Below are positions 8,059-17,322 of a stretch of DNA of 64,000 bases, piece after piece. A model generated the notes under the pieces. It saw only the letters and a list, made by a program, of their open reading frames with translations. It ran no database searches and was not told where the DNA came from. Location: positions 2,356,001-2,420,000 of the forward strand of contig NZ_FSQT01000001.1 in the NCBI RefSeq assembly GCF_900143515.1, in the 5' to 3' direction. Position numbers and translations under genes: made by a program. The stretch comes from Micromonospora cremea. Lineage in GTDB: Bacteria; Actinomycetota; Actinomycetes; Mycobacteriales; Micromonosporaceae. Position 1 is the first letter of the stretch; every line of letters begins with the position of its first letter.

Positions 8059-8598
8059 TCATCTGGCGGGTTCGCGGTGCCGGAGGATCAGGGATGCCAT
8101 GACGAGTCCGGCGTGGCAGCCTGCCCCAAATCCCGTCTGCCTGCCAGCGGGCGAACCTCATAGATGGCCTGCCATGGTCCGTACCGTTCGGGGAGATCAC
8201 GAATCCATTCGCTTTCACGCCGCGTCCGTCAACTCACCTCGACCCGTCAGAAGATCAATTAGCAGACCGGCCCCAGCCCGAGTCAGATCCGCGTCATCCC
8301 ACCCACTTCCGTCGCCATGCCGGCCCGGCCGCGCCGTCGCACTGACCGCAACGCCGACCGGCGTTTCTTGATCGCGGCGGCCGGCCCGACGGCACCGCCG
8401 GGTCGGTCGGTGGATAGGGAAACGCCCGATTCCCCGCCCGGGGATACGGCATAGCGTCGATGCGTCGGGCCGGCTGTCGGCTGCGCCAGGCCAAGGCGGC
8501 ACAGCGGTAGGCAGGTGACGAATGGGATAGCGGCGGTCTGAAACAGCGGCCATGAATGAACACTTGTTGCAGCAGCGGCATGATCGGAGAAGTCACGA
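8059..8598. other. 540-base intergenic region with no convincing gene
   Basis: Open frames exist on both strands here, but none has a recognisable domain, a good ribosome site or convincing codon bias. The reverse strand around 8215-8300 can encode DDADLTRAGAGLLIDLLTG, which looks more protein-like than the rest and could be a decayed gene fragment. I cannot support it further. No strong hairpin was found. Confidence 0.4.
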
Positions 8599-9003
8599 AT
8601 GAACAGGGTGAGGCTCCTCGCGTTGGCCTGTCTGTCGGCCATGACGCTCACCGCCTGCGGAGGCGGCACCGCCAGCACCACCGGCTCGCCGTCGGCCGGC
8701 CCGAGTGCCGAGGCGAGCGCCGCACCGGCCGCGTCCGCCACCACCGGTGCGGGCTCCGGGTCGGGTGGGGTCACGGCGAGCGCCCTCTGTGACTACCTGC
8801 GGGATGAGCTGCCCGCGCTGCGCAAGGCACCCGGCGAGATCGAGGTGATGGCGCGGCTCGCCACGGGGCTCAGCGGGTGGTACGACCAGCGGGGCGGGGT
8901 GCCCGACGGCACCGAGATCGACACGCTCACCAAGGAGCAGTGCGCGGACGTCCGCACCGAGGTGCTCGAGCTGGCCGGGGTGCAGAGCTTCCTACAGTTG
9001 TAG
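8599..9003 (+). CDS. Small secreted lipoprotein, function unknown
   Basis: A 134-residue protein. The signal peptide MNRVRLLALACLSAMTLTAC ends in a lipobox LTAC, so the mature protein is probably lipid-anchored at Cys20 on the outer face of the membrane. A 35-residue Ser/Ala/Gly/Thr-rich linker follows, then a small helical domain with ASALCDYLRDELPALR and EQCADVRTEVLELAG; its two cysteines could form a disulfide. No named family is recognised. It converges on phoD, and a strong hairpin lies between the two genes. Confidence 0.75.
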   Translation: MNRVRLLALACLSAMTLTACGGGTASTTGSPSAGPSAEASAAPAASATTGAGSGSGGVTASALCDYLRDELPALRKAPGEIEVMARLATGLSGWYDQRGGVPDGTEIDTLTKEQCADVRTEVLELAGVQSFLQL

Positions 9004-9004
9004 T

Positions 9005-9041
9005 GATGTGGGCGGGCGGCTTGCCGCCGCCCGCCCACATC
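9005..9041. terminator. Bidirectional hairpin terminator between the lipoprotein gene and phoD
   Basis: A perfect 16-base inverted repeat (GATGTGGGCGGGCGGC at 9005-9020 and its complement at 9026-9041) with a 5-base loop. It sits exactly in the 43-base gap between two convergent genes. There is no clear T-tract, as is common for high-GC actinobacterial terminators. Confidence 0.75.
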
Positions 9042-9046
9042 AGCCG

Positions 9047-11581
9047 TCAGAGCTGGCCGAGCACCGCGAACGGGTCGGTGCCGGGGCCGCTGTCGATGGC
9101 GACTATCCGGCGCCGAAGCGTGAATGTCCCGCCCGGGGCGAGGGTCACCTGGCGCTGGCTCATCACCCAGTTGTACGCGGCGTACGCGACGAAGCCGGCG
9201 TCCTCGTAGAGCAGGCCGTAGGTCTGCCGGTCGGAGCCGGTCATGCCGATCCACGGCGCGGCGGGCGGGTAGTCGGCCGGGGTGCTGCTGGTGATGGTGC
9301 CGTGCCCGGGGATCCCGCTGCGCTGGCCGGCGCCGTCGTGGTCGAGCGCGTCGCCGGTCCAGAACGTGCGCGGCACCGTGCCGAGGTTGGTGAAGACGCT
9401 CTCCGCCAGCACCCACGGTTCGTTCGGCCGGATGGTGTACGTGGTGACGACCTGGAGGTCGGCGACCGCCGTGCTGACGCCGGTGGCGCGGACGGACGCC
9501 AGCGGGCCGGTCGCGGAGAGCACCTCGACGGCGCTGGAGCGAACGGTCCGCTGCTGCCACGCATTGGTGCCACGGGGCTGCGTCGCCGAGGCGTACGGCA
9601 GGTTGATCCAGTCGAGCTGGTCGAGGCGTCCGACCGCGGCCAGGTCCAGGGGCTTGCCGACGGTGACCCCGGCCAGTTGCGGGTCGTCGGTGCCGGCCGA
9701 GACGGCCAGGGCCACCAGGTCGTTGCCGAGGACCAGGTCGGACGTCGTCGCCTCGGCCTGTGGCCCGGGGATGACGCGGTCGGCGCCGGCTCTGGTCGCC
9801 GCCCGGGTCAGCCGTAGGTCGAGCTTCGTCGGCGTGCCCTGAGCGACCGTCACCTGACGGCTCACCGGCTCGTAGCCGACACCGTTCACGGCGACGGTGT
9901 AACTGCCCGGCGGCGCGAAGGCGAGGACCTCGCCCGACGGGTCGGTCGTGCTCGCCACCAGTCGGCTGCCGTCCGCCCGGACCACGGTCACCTGCACGTT
10001 CGGCAGGGCGGCGCCGGTGGCCGCGTCGGTGACCCGACCGACGATGCCGTCCCCGGCGTCGATCCGGTACGCCCCTGGTTCGCCATCGCGCACCTCGAAC
10101 GCCGCGATCGTGTACGCCGGTGAGAGGGCGTCCCGCGCGTCCAGCACGATGCGCAGGTCGGCACGCCAGCGCCGCTCGGTGACGTCGCAGATCACGTAGC
10201 CGCGGTAGCTGCCGTTGTAGAACCTGACGTGCGGGTTGGCGGCGAGTCCGGCCCGGACATCGGCATCCCAGCCCGCGCCGGAGGAGATCGACGTGCCGAC
10301 GAACTCGGTGGCGATCGTCTTCGCGGCGGGGTCGGTGAAGTCGGTCTTGAGGTCGTTCACCCAGTGGGTGTGCCAGTCTCCACCGAGGACGACGGGGTTC
10401 GACACCCGGTGCGTGGCGATGAAGTCGAGGATGCGGGAGCGGGCCGGCGGGTACCCGTCCCACTGGTCGAGGTTGACGATCCGCCCCGGCCCCAGGTCGT
10501 AGTCGAAGGCGGCCATGATGGTCTGCTGCGCGATGACGTTCCAGCGGGCCTTCGACCGGCGCAGCCCGTCGAGCAGCCAGCGCTCCTGCTCGGGGCCGGT
10601 CATCGTGCGGGTCGGGTCGAAGACCTCGCCGGTTGGTTCCTTGCGCCCGTCGCCGAGCGCCTGGTCACTGCGGTACTGCCGGGTGTCGAGAACGCTGAAC
10701 TGGGCCAGCCGGCCGAAGTCGACCCGCCGGTACATGAGCATGTCCGGCCCAGTGGGACGCTGCTCGGGCCGGAGCGGCAGGTGCTCGTAGTAGGCCTGGT
10801 AGCCGTTGGCGCGCCGCTCCAGGAAGGGCCGGCCGTCGCCCGTCCCGGACGGCACCGCACCGGCGTAGTTGTTCTGCACCTCGTGGTCGTCCCAGGTCAT
10901 GATGAACGGGAACCGGGCGTGCGCGGCACGCAGGTCGGGCGAGGTCTTGTAGAGCGCGTGCAGCCGGCGAAACTCGGTCAGGCTGCCGTTCGTGGTCTCG
11001 TAGATGTAGTCGCCCAGGTGCACGACGAAGTCGAGGTCCTGTTCGGCCAGGTCCCGGTAGGCGGGGTAGGGACCGCCCGCCCAGGACTGGCAGGAGACGA
11101 ACGCGAAACGCATGTGGTCGGCCTTCGCGCCGGGCGGCGGCATGGTCCGGGTACGCCCCGTGCGGCTGGACACCCCGTCGGCGGAGAAGCGGTACCAGTA
11201 CCAGCAGTCGGGGGCCAGGTCGTCCACGAGCACGTGCACGGTGTGCGCGGCCGTCGGCGTGGCCGTCACCTCGCCGGAGCGGACGACGTGGCGGAACTGT
11301 GGGTCGCGGGCCACTTCCCACCGCACCTGGACGGGCTCGGGCGGCATACCGCCGTCCGCCGCGTTGAGCGGGTCTCGGGCCAGGCGTGTCCACAGCACGA
11401 CGCTGGTGTGGTCCGGCTCGCCGGAGGCGACGCCGAGGGTGAACGGCGCCGGGTCCAGGTCGTCGGCGTACGCCGCGGGGAGCTCGGCGACCAGCTGGCT
11501 CACCGCGATCACGCCGGCGGTACCGCCCGCGATGGTCAGGAACCGTCGACGGCTGATGGTGAATGGGTCGGGCACTGCCAC
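9047..11581 (-). CDS. phoD: PhoD-family alkaline phosphatase/phosphodiesterase with large C-terminal extension
   Basis: An 844-residue Tat-exported enzyme. The signal SRRRFLTIAGG is followed by a hydrophobic core and an AYA-type cleavage site. PhoD N-domain: FTLGVASGEPDHTSVVLWTRLA. Metallophosphatase domain: FAFVSCQSW, VVHLGDYIYE, TWDDHEVQNNY and VVLGGDWHTHW. PhoD enzymes use Ca2+/Fe3+ and release phosphate from phosphodiesters and teichoic acids. After residue about 525 come a carboxypeptidase-regulatory-like beta domain (IVGRVTDAATGAALPNVQVTV) and a further beta-rich segment of about 230 residues not typical of PhoD. The gene follows the phospholipase C gene on the same strand, so both may serve phosphate scavenging. 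Confidence 0.93.
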   Translation of the reverse strand: MAVPDPFTISRRRFLTIAGGTAGVIAVSQLVAELPAAYADDLDPAPFTLGVASGEPDHTSVVLWTRLARDPLNAADGGMPPEPVQVRWEVARDPQFRHVVRSGEVTATPTAAHTVHVLVDDLAPDCWYWYRFSADGVSSRTGRTRTMPPPGAKADHMRFAFVSCQSWAGGPYPAYRDLAEQDLDFVVHLGDYIYETTNGSLTEFRRLHALYKTSPDLRAAHARFPFIMTWDDHEVQNNYAGAVPSGTGDGRPFLERRANGYQAYYEHLPLRPEQRPTGPDMLMYRRVDFGRLAQFSVLDTRQYRSDQALGDGRKEPTGEVFDPTRTMTGPEQERWLLDGLRRSKARWNVIAQQTIMAAFDYDLGPGRIVNLDQWDGYPPARSRILDFIATHRVSNPVVLGGDWHTHWVNDLKTDFTDPAAKTIATEFVGTSISSGAGWDADVRAGLAANPHVRFYNGSYRGYVICDVTERRWRADLRIVLDARDALSPAYTIAAFEVRDGEPGAYRIDAGDGIVGRVTDAATGAALPNVQVTVVRADGSRLVASTTDPSGEVLAFAPPGSYTVAVNGVGYEPVSRQVTVAQGTPTKLDLRLTRAATRAGADRVIPGPQAEATTSDLVLGNDLVALAVSAGTDDPQLAGVTVGKPLDLAAVGRLDQLDWINLPYASATQPRGTNAWQQRTVRSSAVEVLSATGPLASVRATGVSTAVADLQVVTTYTIRPNEPWVLAESVFTNLGTVPRTFWTGDALDHDGAGQRSGIPGHGTITSSTPADYPPAAPWIGMTGSDRQTYGLLYEDAGFVAYAAYNWVMSQRQVTLAPGGTFTLRRRIVAIDSGPGTDPFAVLGQL

Positions 11582-11640
11582 ACCTGCCTTGATCGAGACG
11601 AGATCGTCCCGACAGCCTCGGCAGTCCGTCCGCCCGATTC

Positions 11641-11656
11641 TTGAAGATCATGTGAA
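11641..11656 (-). promoter_or_regulatory. Possible PHO-box-like direct repeat upstream of phoD
   Basis: On the reverse strand, TTCAC and TTCAA occur with an 11-base period (11656-11652 and 11645-11641), about 60 bases before the phoD start. Actinobacterial PhoP boxes are 11-base direct repeats containing GTTCA. The match is short and partial, so this is only a candidate. Confidence 0.25.
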
Positions 11657-11704
11657 GGGCGGAGGTACGGCGGTGGAAAGCTGTCACTCGGCATCCGGGC
11701 ACGG

Positions 11705-11739
11705 CGGGGTCGAAGGACGGACGTTGTCCCTCGACCCCG
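11705..11739 (-). terminator. Hairpin terminator after the phospholipase C gene
   Basis: A 14-base stem (CGGGGTCGAAGGAC at 11705-11718 with 11726-11739, one G-T type mismatch) and a 7-base loop, starting 7 bases past the stop of the leftward phospholipase gene. Confidence 0.65.
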
Positions 11740-11746
11740 GAACCGC

Positions 11747-13816
11747 CTAGACGAGCCCGCCGAGGGACGGGTCGCTGATGCTGTCCTTGCCGTTCTCGAC
11801 GTGGCCGGCGTAGCGGTACGCGAAGCCGGCGTCATCCGCGACGGTGACGGTCAGGTCGTACCAGCCGTGCGTGCGGGCGAGCGTCCACTGTGCTCGCTCG
11901 GACTCCCCCGGGCGCAGCGACACCGTGACCGGACGGGAGTTGTACCCGTCCCGGACGGTCACCTCGACCCGCTTCGAGGCGCGGTTCTTGAGCGTGAGGA
12001 CCGCCTTGTAGTCCCGCTGGTCGTAGGAGGCGGTGATGTCGAGATTCGACCGGCCGCTTGTGAACCGGCGGAAGAAGCCGTTCGGCCCGTGGACCGCCAG
12101 GTCGTGGCCGGACCCGACCTCCCAGGTGTCCGTCAGGTGCTTGCCCGGTTCCACGGTGTAGCTGCGGGGCACGTCCGCGCTGCCGGCCTCGCGTACCTGG
12201 AAGACCGCGCCGGCGCTGCCGGCGTTGCGGAAGTCGATCCGGAACGAGCCGTCACCGGCACGACCGTCGGCGTGCAGGGTGTACGGGATCGCCCGCGCGG
12301 GCCGCACCCCGCGCTCCTGCTTCGGCAGCCGCTGGTCGACCGGCGGGACCGGCACCTCGTCGGGGTGCCGCACCAGGTCCTCGGGCTTGAAGTCGTCGGT
12401 GTCGGGCAGCGTGACCTGGTGCGACCGGTTCGGGTGCCGGAAGTCGAAGGCCGTGGTCAGGTCACCGACGACGGCGCGCCGCCACGGGGTGATGTTCGAT
12501 TCGATCAGGTCCTTGCGGCCGTGCCCGAACCGCGCCTCGAGGAACTTGATCAGCGAGGTGTGGTCGAACACCTGGGAGTTGACCCAGCCGCCGCGCGTCC
12601 ACGGCGAGACGATGACCATCGGTACCCGGATGCCGAGGCCGTACGGGCCGGCCGGGTGATCGCCGTCGCCGGGGAAGATCTCGTTGGTGGTCGGTACGGT
12701 CGACAACCCGTGGGCACGCGTCTGCGGGGGCGTCGGCGGGACCACGTGGTCGAAGAACCCGCCCTCCTCGTCGTACGTGATGAAGAGCGCCATCTTGCTC
12801 CACACCTCGGGGTTCGACGCGAGGATGTCGATGACCTGCGAGATGTACCAGGCGCCGTAGGCCGGCTCCCAGTTCGGGTGCTCGGTGTAGGCCTCCGGCG
12901 CGGTGATCCACGAGACCTCCGGCAGGCGGCCAGCCTCGACGTCGGCCCGGAAGTCGGCGAGCAACGCGTCGGGGCTGCGGCCCTGGGTCCTGATCTCGGT
13001 GCCGGTCTTGGCCTTGTCCGCCAGGGGCGTTCCGGGCTGCGCGTTCTGGTACTGGTGGAAGTAGAGCAGCGAGTTGTCGCCGTAGTTGCCGATGTACGGG
13101 TCGTTGGTCCAGCCCCAGGAGCCGGCGGCGTTGAGACCGGCGCCGATGTCCTGGTAGATCTTCCAGGAGATGCCGTTGCGCTCCAGCCGCTCCGGGTAGG
13201 TCGACCAGTCGTAGCCCGCCTCGGCGTTGGTGATGACCGGTCCCCCGGCCTTGCCGTCGTTGCCGACCCAGCCGCTCCACATGTGGTAGCGGTTGGGGTC
13301 CGTCGGCCCCATCAGCGAGCAGTGGTAGTTGTCGCAGACCGTGAAGGCGTCGGCGAGCGCGAAGTGGTAGGGCAGGTCCTGGCGCGTGTGGTAGGTCATC
13401 GCGGTGACGCCCTTGTTGGGCACCCACTGGTCGAACCGACCGTCGTTCCAGGCCGCGTGCCCGTCGTTCCAGCCGTGCGGCGGGTCCGGTAGGAAGGTCT
13501 GGCCGAGGTCTTTCACCTCGGGGCGGAACGGCAGCAGCTCGTCGGCCCCGTCGGCCTGGTGCCACACGTCCTTACCGGACGGCAGCGTCGCCGGATGCGG
13601 GTCCCCGAAACCGCGCACACCCTGCAGCGTGCCGAAGTAGTGGTCGAAGGAGCGGTTCTCCTGCATCAGGATGATGACGTGCTCGACGTCGTTGATCGAG
13701 CCCGTCTTGTTGTTCGCCGGGATGGCGAGCGCCTTGCTGAGGTCCAGCGGAAGCGCCGCGCCGATCGCCGGGACGCCCATCGCCTTGAGAAATGTACGCC
13801 GATCCACCATGCCCAT
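11747..13816 (-). CDS. Tat-exported phospholipase C (phosphoesterase family)
   Basis: A 689-residue protein of the bacterial phospholipase C/acid phosphatase (phosphoesterase) family, close to phosphocholine-specific PLCs. The Tat signal is DRRTFLKAMGVPAIGAALPL. The catalytic domain starts at VEHVIILMQENRSFDHYFG, where Asn and Asp are metal and nucleophile-region residues. It continues with CDNYHCSLMGPTDPNR, TYDEEGGFFDHVVPP and VPMVIVSPWTRGGWV. Two C-terminal beta domains (about residues 500-680) match the repeated DUF756 domains of this family. It should hydrolyse phospholipids outside the cell. The start could be the second Met (MVDRRTF). It lies upstream of phoD with its own hairpin terminator. 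Confidence 0.92.
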   Translation of the reverse strand: MGMVDRRTFLKAMGVPAIGAALPLDLSKALAIPANNKTGSINDVEHVIILMQENRSFDHYFGTLQGVRGFGDPHPATLPSGKDVWHQADGADELLPFRPEVKDLGQTFLPDPPHGWNDGHAAWNDGRFDQWVPNKGVTAMTYHTRQDLPYHFALADAFTVCDNYHCSLMGPTDPNRYHMWSGWVGNDGKAGGPVITNAEAGYDWSTYPERLERNGISWKIYQDIGAGLNAAGSWGWTNDPYIGNYGDNSLLYFHQYQNAQPGTPLADKAKTGTEIRTQGRSPDALLADFRADVEAGRLPEVSWITAPEAYTEHPNWEPAYGAWYISQVIDILASNPEVWSKMALFITYDEEGGFFDHVVPPTPPQTRAHGLSTVPTTNEIFPGDGDHPAGPYGLGIRVPMVIVSPWTRGGWVNSQVFDHTSLIKFLEARFGHGRKDLIESNITPWRRAVVGDLTTAFDFRHPNRSHQVTLPDTDDFKPEDLVRHPDEVPVPPVDQRLPKQERGVRPARAIPYTLHADGRAGDGSFRIDFRNAGSAGAVFQVREAGSADVPRSYTVEPGKHLTDTWEVGSGHDLAVHGPNGFFRRFTSGRSNLDITASYDQRDYKAVLTLKNRASKRVEVTVRDGYNSRPVTVSLRPGESERAQWTLARTHGWYDLTVTVADDAGFAYRYAGHVENGKDSISDPSLGGLV

Positions 13817-14064
13817 AGCTCACCCTTTGTGCGGTGTTCCGAGTAACTGGCGACCGGACGCTACCGACGACGGGTTGACGGCAGATGACCATGATTGGTT
13901 GATCTTGCGACCTCTCGACGACGGGCGTCGGGCCCAACGGTCCGCCGAGGGTCAGCGGGACCCTGGCCGCAGCAATGAACATCATGTTCACCGGGAGCGG
14001 CGTGAGAGGGGCGTTACAGCTGATCTGCCGGCACACCGGGAGCACCCCGACGTAGCGTGAGATC

Positions 14065-15114
14065 GTGCCGACGAAAGACATACTCACCAAGGCCGACCTC
14101 GCCGAACTTCGCCGCTCGGCGCTCGGGATGGCCAACCCGCTCGGTGTCGCCGCCGAGATCGCCGAGGCGGTGGAGCAGGACCGGCTGGATGATCCGGACG
14201 ACGCCGGGGACGTGCTGACCCTGGCCGCCGAGATCGCCGAGATCCGGGGAAGATCAGATGCCGCGCTCCGGTACGCGGAACGTGCCCTGGCGGCGTACCC
14301 GTCGGGGGACGACCCCCGGGCCGGGTTCGCCCGAGCGTTGCGGGCCCGGACCCTGTTCCAGGCCGCCGGCCGGGAGGACGAGGCGATGGCGGAGCTGACC
14401 GCGCTTCGCCCGCTCCTGCTCGTTCAGCCCGACGCCCCCGCGTACGTGAGCGCGGCGCTGGACTCCGGTGGTCGTTCGGCGATCGCGGAGAGGTGGTTGA
14501 GCGAGGCGGTCGACACCCTGCTCGGCGAGCGCGCCGCCGCCGCCGGAGCACCGGCGCAGGCCATCACCGCCGTCGAGCCCGCGGTCGAGGTCGGCCCGCC
14601 GGAATCGCCCGGTGTCCTCTTCTTCCTGCTGCAACAGCGACACCGGGTACGCCGGGACCTCAACCTGCCGCACGACCGCCACGACGATCTGGCGGACCGG
14701 CTGGAGTCGCAGCTCGTCCGTCGGGCGGCGCAGCGGGAGGGTGACCAGTCGGACCTGCTCTTCTGGCCCAGGGCCGAGTTCGACCGCCTACTGGCCGAAC
14801 ACCCCGACCTGACCGAGGTGTACGGGCCGGACTGGGACGCGCACCGGGCCCGGCTGGAGAAGGCGCTGGTCCGGCTGGCGAACGCCGGCGGGACCGGTCT
14901 GGGCGTACTCACCGCGACGGTGGCCGGCCTGGACGCCCATGCCAACCGACGCAACGGCGATCCGACCGACCCGCAGACCCGGGCCGGCTACGCCGGCGAG
15001 CTCGCGGCCCGACCCGAGGCGCGAATTCCCTGGCCACCGGAGCGCAACGACCCCTGTTGGTGCGGGTCGGGCCTGAAGTACAAGAAGGACTGCCTGCCAC
15101 GCTCCCGTAGCTGA
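14065..15114 (+). CDS. SEC-C motif protein with TPR-like helices
   Basis: A 349-residue cytoplasmic protein with a GTG start. Residues about 20-130 are alpha-helical repeat-like (LTLAAEIAEIRGRSDAALRYAERALAAYPSG is TPR-like). The last 20 residues carry a SEC-C zinc motif (NDPCWCGSGLKYKKDC) as found at the end of SecA and in many stand-alone proteins. The middle has LFFLLQQRHRVRRDLNLPHDRHDDLADRLESQL. SEC-C usually binds zinc and mediates protein or ribosome contact. The specific function is unknown. Confidence 0.8.
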   Translation: MPTKDILTKADLAELRRSALGMANPLGVAAEIAEAVEQDRLDDPDDAGDVLTLAAEIAEIRGRSDAALRYAERALAAYPSGDDPRAGFARALRARTLFQAAGREDEAMAELTALRPLLLVQPDAPAYVSAALDSGGRSAIAERWLSEAVDTLLGERAAAAGAPAQAITAVEPAVEVGPPESPGVLFFLLQQRHRVRRDLNLPHDRHDDLADRLESQLVRRAAQREGDQSDLLFWPRAEFDRLLAEHPDLTEVYGPDWDAHRARLEKALVRLANAGGTGLGVLTATVAGLDAHANRRNGDPTDPQTRAGYAGELAARPEARIPWPPERNDPCWCGSGLKYKKDCLPRSRS

Positions 15115-15123
15115 TCGCGGCAG

Positions 15124-15729
15124 CTATCGACCTGTGGCGTGCCGCTGGTAGTGGCGGGCGACGCGGGCACGGTTGCCGCACGAGGGCTTGCACCATTCCT
15201 GACGCGGGTGGTCCTTGACGAAGTAGCGTACGCAGCGTGGCGCGGGGCAGGCCCGCAACAGGCCGCGGGCCGGACCGGCGATGAACTCGATGGCGGCACG
15301 TGCCAGCCCCGCGGTGATCGCCAGCCGCGTGTCAGCCGCTTCGCCGCGCCAGGCGAGGGACGGCGTGTCCTCCTCCGCCCAGCTCAGCAACGGCCGGACC
15401 GGCAACGCCCCGGCGGCCTGGTTGAGCCGGGCGACCGCCTCCTGTGGAGGCAGCAGCGAGGCGGAGTCGGCGCGGCTCGGCGGGCCCGGGCGGACCGCCA
15501 CCGCGAAGAGGGTACGCGCGGCGCGGCGCACCGCCACCACGTCGCGCCGGGTCCGCTCGTCGACCACGCCGCCACGAATCTCGAACCCGCCCACGTACTC
15601 CCGCAGTGGCTCGGCCTGCTCATTGAGCCAGGCAGTCAAGCCGGCGAGGTCGGCGAGGTCATCGGCGACGCCGCCGTTGCCGTCGTGTCGAATCGTGCTG
15701 ACCAGGGCGAGCGCGAGCTGGGCTGACAT
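15124..15729 (-). CDS. CGNR zinc-finger (ABATE domain) protein
   Basis: A 201-residue protein. The N-terminal ABATE domain (LALALVSTIRHDGNG through LLSWAEEDTPSLAW) is followed by a C-terminal CGNR zinc finger: CPAPRCVRYFVKDHPRQEWC then SCGNRARVARHYQRH, with four Cys ligands. The family is thought to comprise DNA-binding stress regulators. Start 15729 (MSAQLALA) is preferred over an upstream ATG at 15807 that adds 26 poorly conserved residues. It is convergent with the SEC-C gene and divergent from the metallophosphoesterase gene. Confidence 0.85.
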   Translation of the reverse strand: MSAQLALALVSTIRHDGNGGVADDLADLAGLTAWLNEQAEPLREYVGGFEIRGGVVDERTRRDVVAVRRAARTLFAVAVRPGPPSRADSASLLPPQEAVARLNQAAGALPVRPLLSWAEEDTPSLAWRGEAADTRLAITAGLARAAIEFIAGPARGLLRACPAPRCVRYFVKDHPRQEWCKPSCGNRARVARHYQRHATGR

Positions 15730-15818
15730 CGGTCCCCTCCTGTTCTGGCTTGTGTGGCCGGCGCCGCCCAGTGTAGCTTCCCTAATGCCTTTTCCGTCGG
15801 TAACCATTAGGGGTCGTC

Positions 15819-16565
15819 GTGTTGGTCATCGCGCACGTCAGTGACACTCACATCGACCATCACCCCCGATCGGCCGAACGGACCGCACGGGTGATGGACC
15901 ACCTGCACGCCCTGCCACGACCGGTCGACGCGATCCTGATCACCGGGGACATCGCCGACCATGGCGAGGTGGCCGAATACGAGACCGCCGCGAGGCTCTT
16001 CGACTCCCCGCTTCCGGTCATGATCTGTCCCGGCAACCACGATGTGCGCGACGCGTACCGCAAGGGTCTGCTCGGCGACGGCGGTGGCTGCACCGGCCCG
16101 ATCAACACCCGGTACGACGTGGCCGGCGCGGTCTTCCTCCTCGCCGACTCCTCCGTGCCCGGCCAGGACGACGGCCACCTGGACGAGGAGACCGTGACGT
16201 GGCTCGCCGACGAACTGGGCTCGGTGCCGGCCGAGACGCCGACGTTCATCGCCTTCCATCACCCGCCGGTCGTGCTGCGCCACCCGGTCATCGACCCGAT
16301 GCGGCTACTGCCCGCCGACCCCCTGGCCGACCTGGTCAACGCCCACCCGCAGGTCGTCGCCGTGCTCACCGGGCATTTCCACACCGCCGCCGCGAGCACC
16401 TTCGCCGGCCGCCCGGTGCGGATCGCGCCGGGCGTGGTCTCCACCCTTCGGATGCCCTGGGAGGGCGAGGGACCGTTGACCACCCAGACCCAGCCGCCCG
16501 GCATCGCATTCCACGTGTACGACGACAGTGGACTGCTCACGACCCACTACCGGGTGGTGGTATGA
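15819..16565 (+). CDS. Calcineurin-like metallophosphoesterase (CpdA-type)
   Basis: A 248-residue enzyme, GTG start. All metallophosphoesterase blocks are present: HVSDTHIDHH, LITGDIADHG, PGNHDVRDAY, FHHPPV and LTGHFHTAAA. This is the layout of CpdA/3',5'-cyclic-AMP phosphodiesterases, which coordinate two metal ions. Cytoplasmic, no signal peptide. The stop overlaps the ATG of the LysE gene (ATGA), so the two are translationally coupled. The cyclic-nucleotide substrate is inferred from family only. Confidence 0.88.
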   Translation: MLVIAHVSDTHIDHHPRSAERTARVMDHLHALPRPVDAILITGDIADHGEVAEYETAARLFDSPLPVMICPGNHDVRDAYRKGLLGDGGGCTGPINTRYDVAGAVFLLADSSVPGQDDGHLDEETVTWLADELGSVPAETPTFIAFHHPPVVLRHPVIDPMRLLPADPLADLVNAHPQVVAVLTGHFHTAAASTFAGRPVRIAPGVVSTLRMPWEGEGPLTTQTQPPGIAFHVYDDSGLLTTHYRVVV

Positions 16566-17257
16566 GCACGCACGGGGTCGCGGTGCTCGGCTTCCTGGCC
16601 GCCGTCGCGCCGATCACCACCACGCCGGGAACGAGCATGACGCTGGTCGTCTCACGGGTGGCTACCGGCGGGCGGCGGCAGGGGTGGTGGGTGATCCTGG
16701 GTACGGTCACCGGGATCTACGTGCATGCCACCCTGGCCGCCGCCGGCCTGGCCGCGCTGTTGCTTCGCTCGTCGCAGGTGTTCTGGGTCGTCAAGCTGGT
16801 CGGTGCCGCCTACCTGATCGGGCTCGGGCTCTGGCTTCTCTGGTCCGCGACCTACCGCCGCACGGCGACCAGTTCAGGGGCGTCGGACGTGGCCGCGGCG
16901 GAGGCGACGCCGACGGCCGCGGCGGGCCGGCCGGCTCCGGTCCGCGCCCGGAGGCTGCCGTGGCGCGTGCACCATCCCTACCTTCAGGGACTGCTGGGCA
17001 ATGTCCTGAATCCCAAGGCGGCCGCCGTCTACCTCACCCTCGCACCGCAGTTCCTCGAACCGGGCCGACCGGTGCTGGTGCCGATGTTGCTTCTCGCCAC
17101 GACGCACGCCGCGCTGCACACCTGCTGGCTCGCGGGATGGACCGCCGTCTCCGGTGCCGCCGCCCGGCTGCTCCGCACGGCCAGCATTCGACGCATGCTC
17201 GATCGGCTGACCGGCGTGATCCTGCTCGGCCTCGGTGTGCGGTCCGTGGTGACCTGA
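16562..17257 (+). CDS. LysE/RhtB family amino-acid exporter
   Basis: A 231-residue membrane protein with five or six hydrophobic helices. Family signs are the N-terminal AAVAPITTTPGTSMTLVVSRV and the following GGRRQGWWVILGTVTGIYVH segment. WVVKLVGAAYLIGLGLWLLW and GLLGNVLNPKAAAVYLTLAPQFL come next, and the last block is the usual NPK motif. A 40-residue Ala/Thr/Arg-rich insert between helices 3 and 4 makes it longer than the usual 205 residues. It probably exports amino acids or a similar metabolite. The ATG overlaps the metallophosphoesterase stop. Confidence 0.88.
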   Translation: MSTHGVAVLGFLAAVAPITTTPGTSMTLVVSRVATGGRRQGWWVILGTVTGIYVHATLAAAGLAALLLRSSQVFWVVKLVGAAYLIGLGLWLLWSATYRRTATSSGASDVAAAEATPTAAAGRPAPVRARRLPWRVHHPYLQGLLGNVLNPKAAAVYLTLAPQFLEPGRPVLVPMLLLATTHAALHTCWLAGWTAVSGAAARLLRTASIRRMLDRLTGVILLGLGVRSVVT

Positions 17258-17322
17258 GCCGAGTGCCCGCCGACTGAGCACCGGCGTCGCGCCGGCCACG
17301 ACTGTTGCCGACCGGACGGGCG

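Noticed and set aside
8793..10463. 556-residue reverse open frame across phoD
   Set aside because: Arg-rich shadow of the PhoD frame; PhoD has a Tat signal and all family motifs.
11801..13492. 563-residue forward open frame opposite the phospholipase gene
   Set aside because: Val/Gly/Arg-rich antisense shadow without motifs.
13986..13992. Single GTTCACC near the phospholipase C gene as a PHO box
   Set aside because: Only one unit, no 11-base repeat, and about 170 bases from the gene start; not enough to call.
16199..16561. In-frame upstream extension of the LysE gene
   Set aside because: It overlaps the metallophosphoesterase in another frame and is Arg/Gly-rich; the ATG at 16562 with ATGA overlap is the sensible start.
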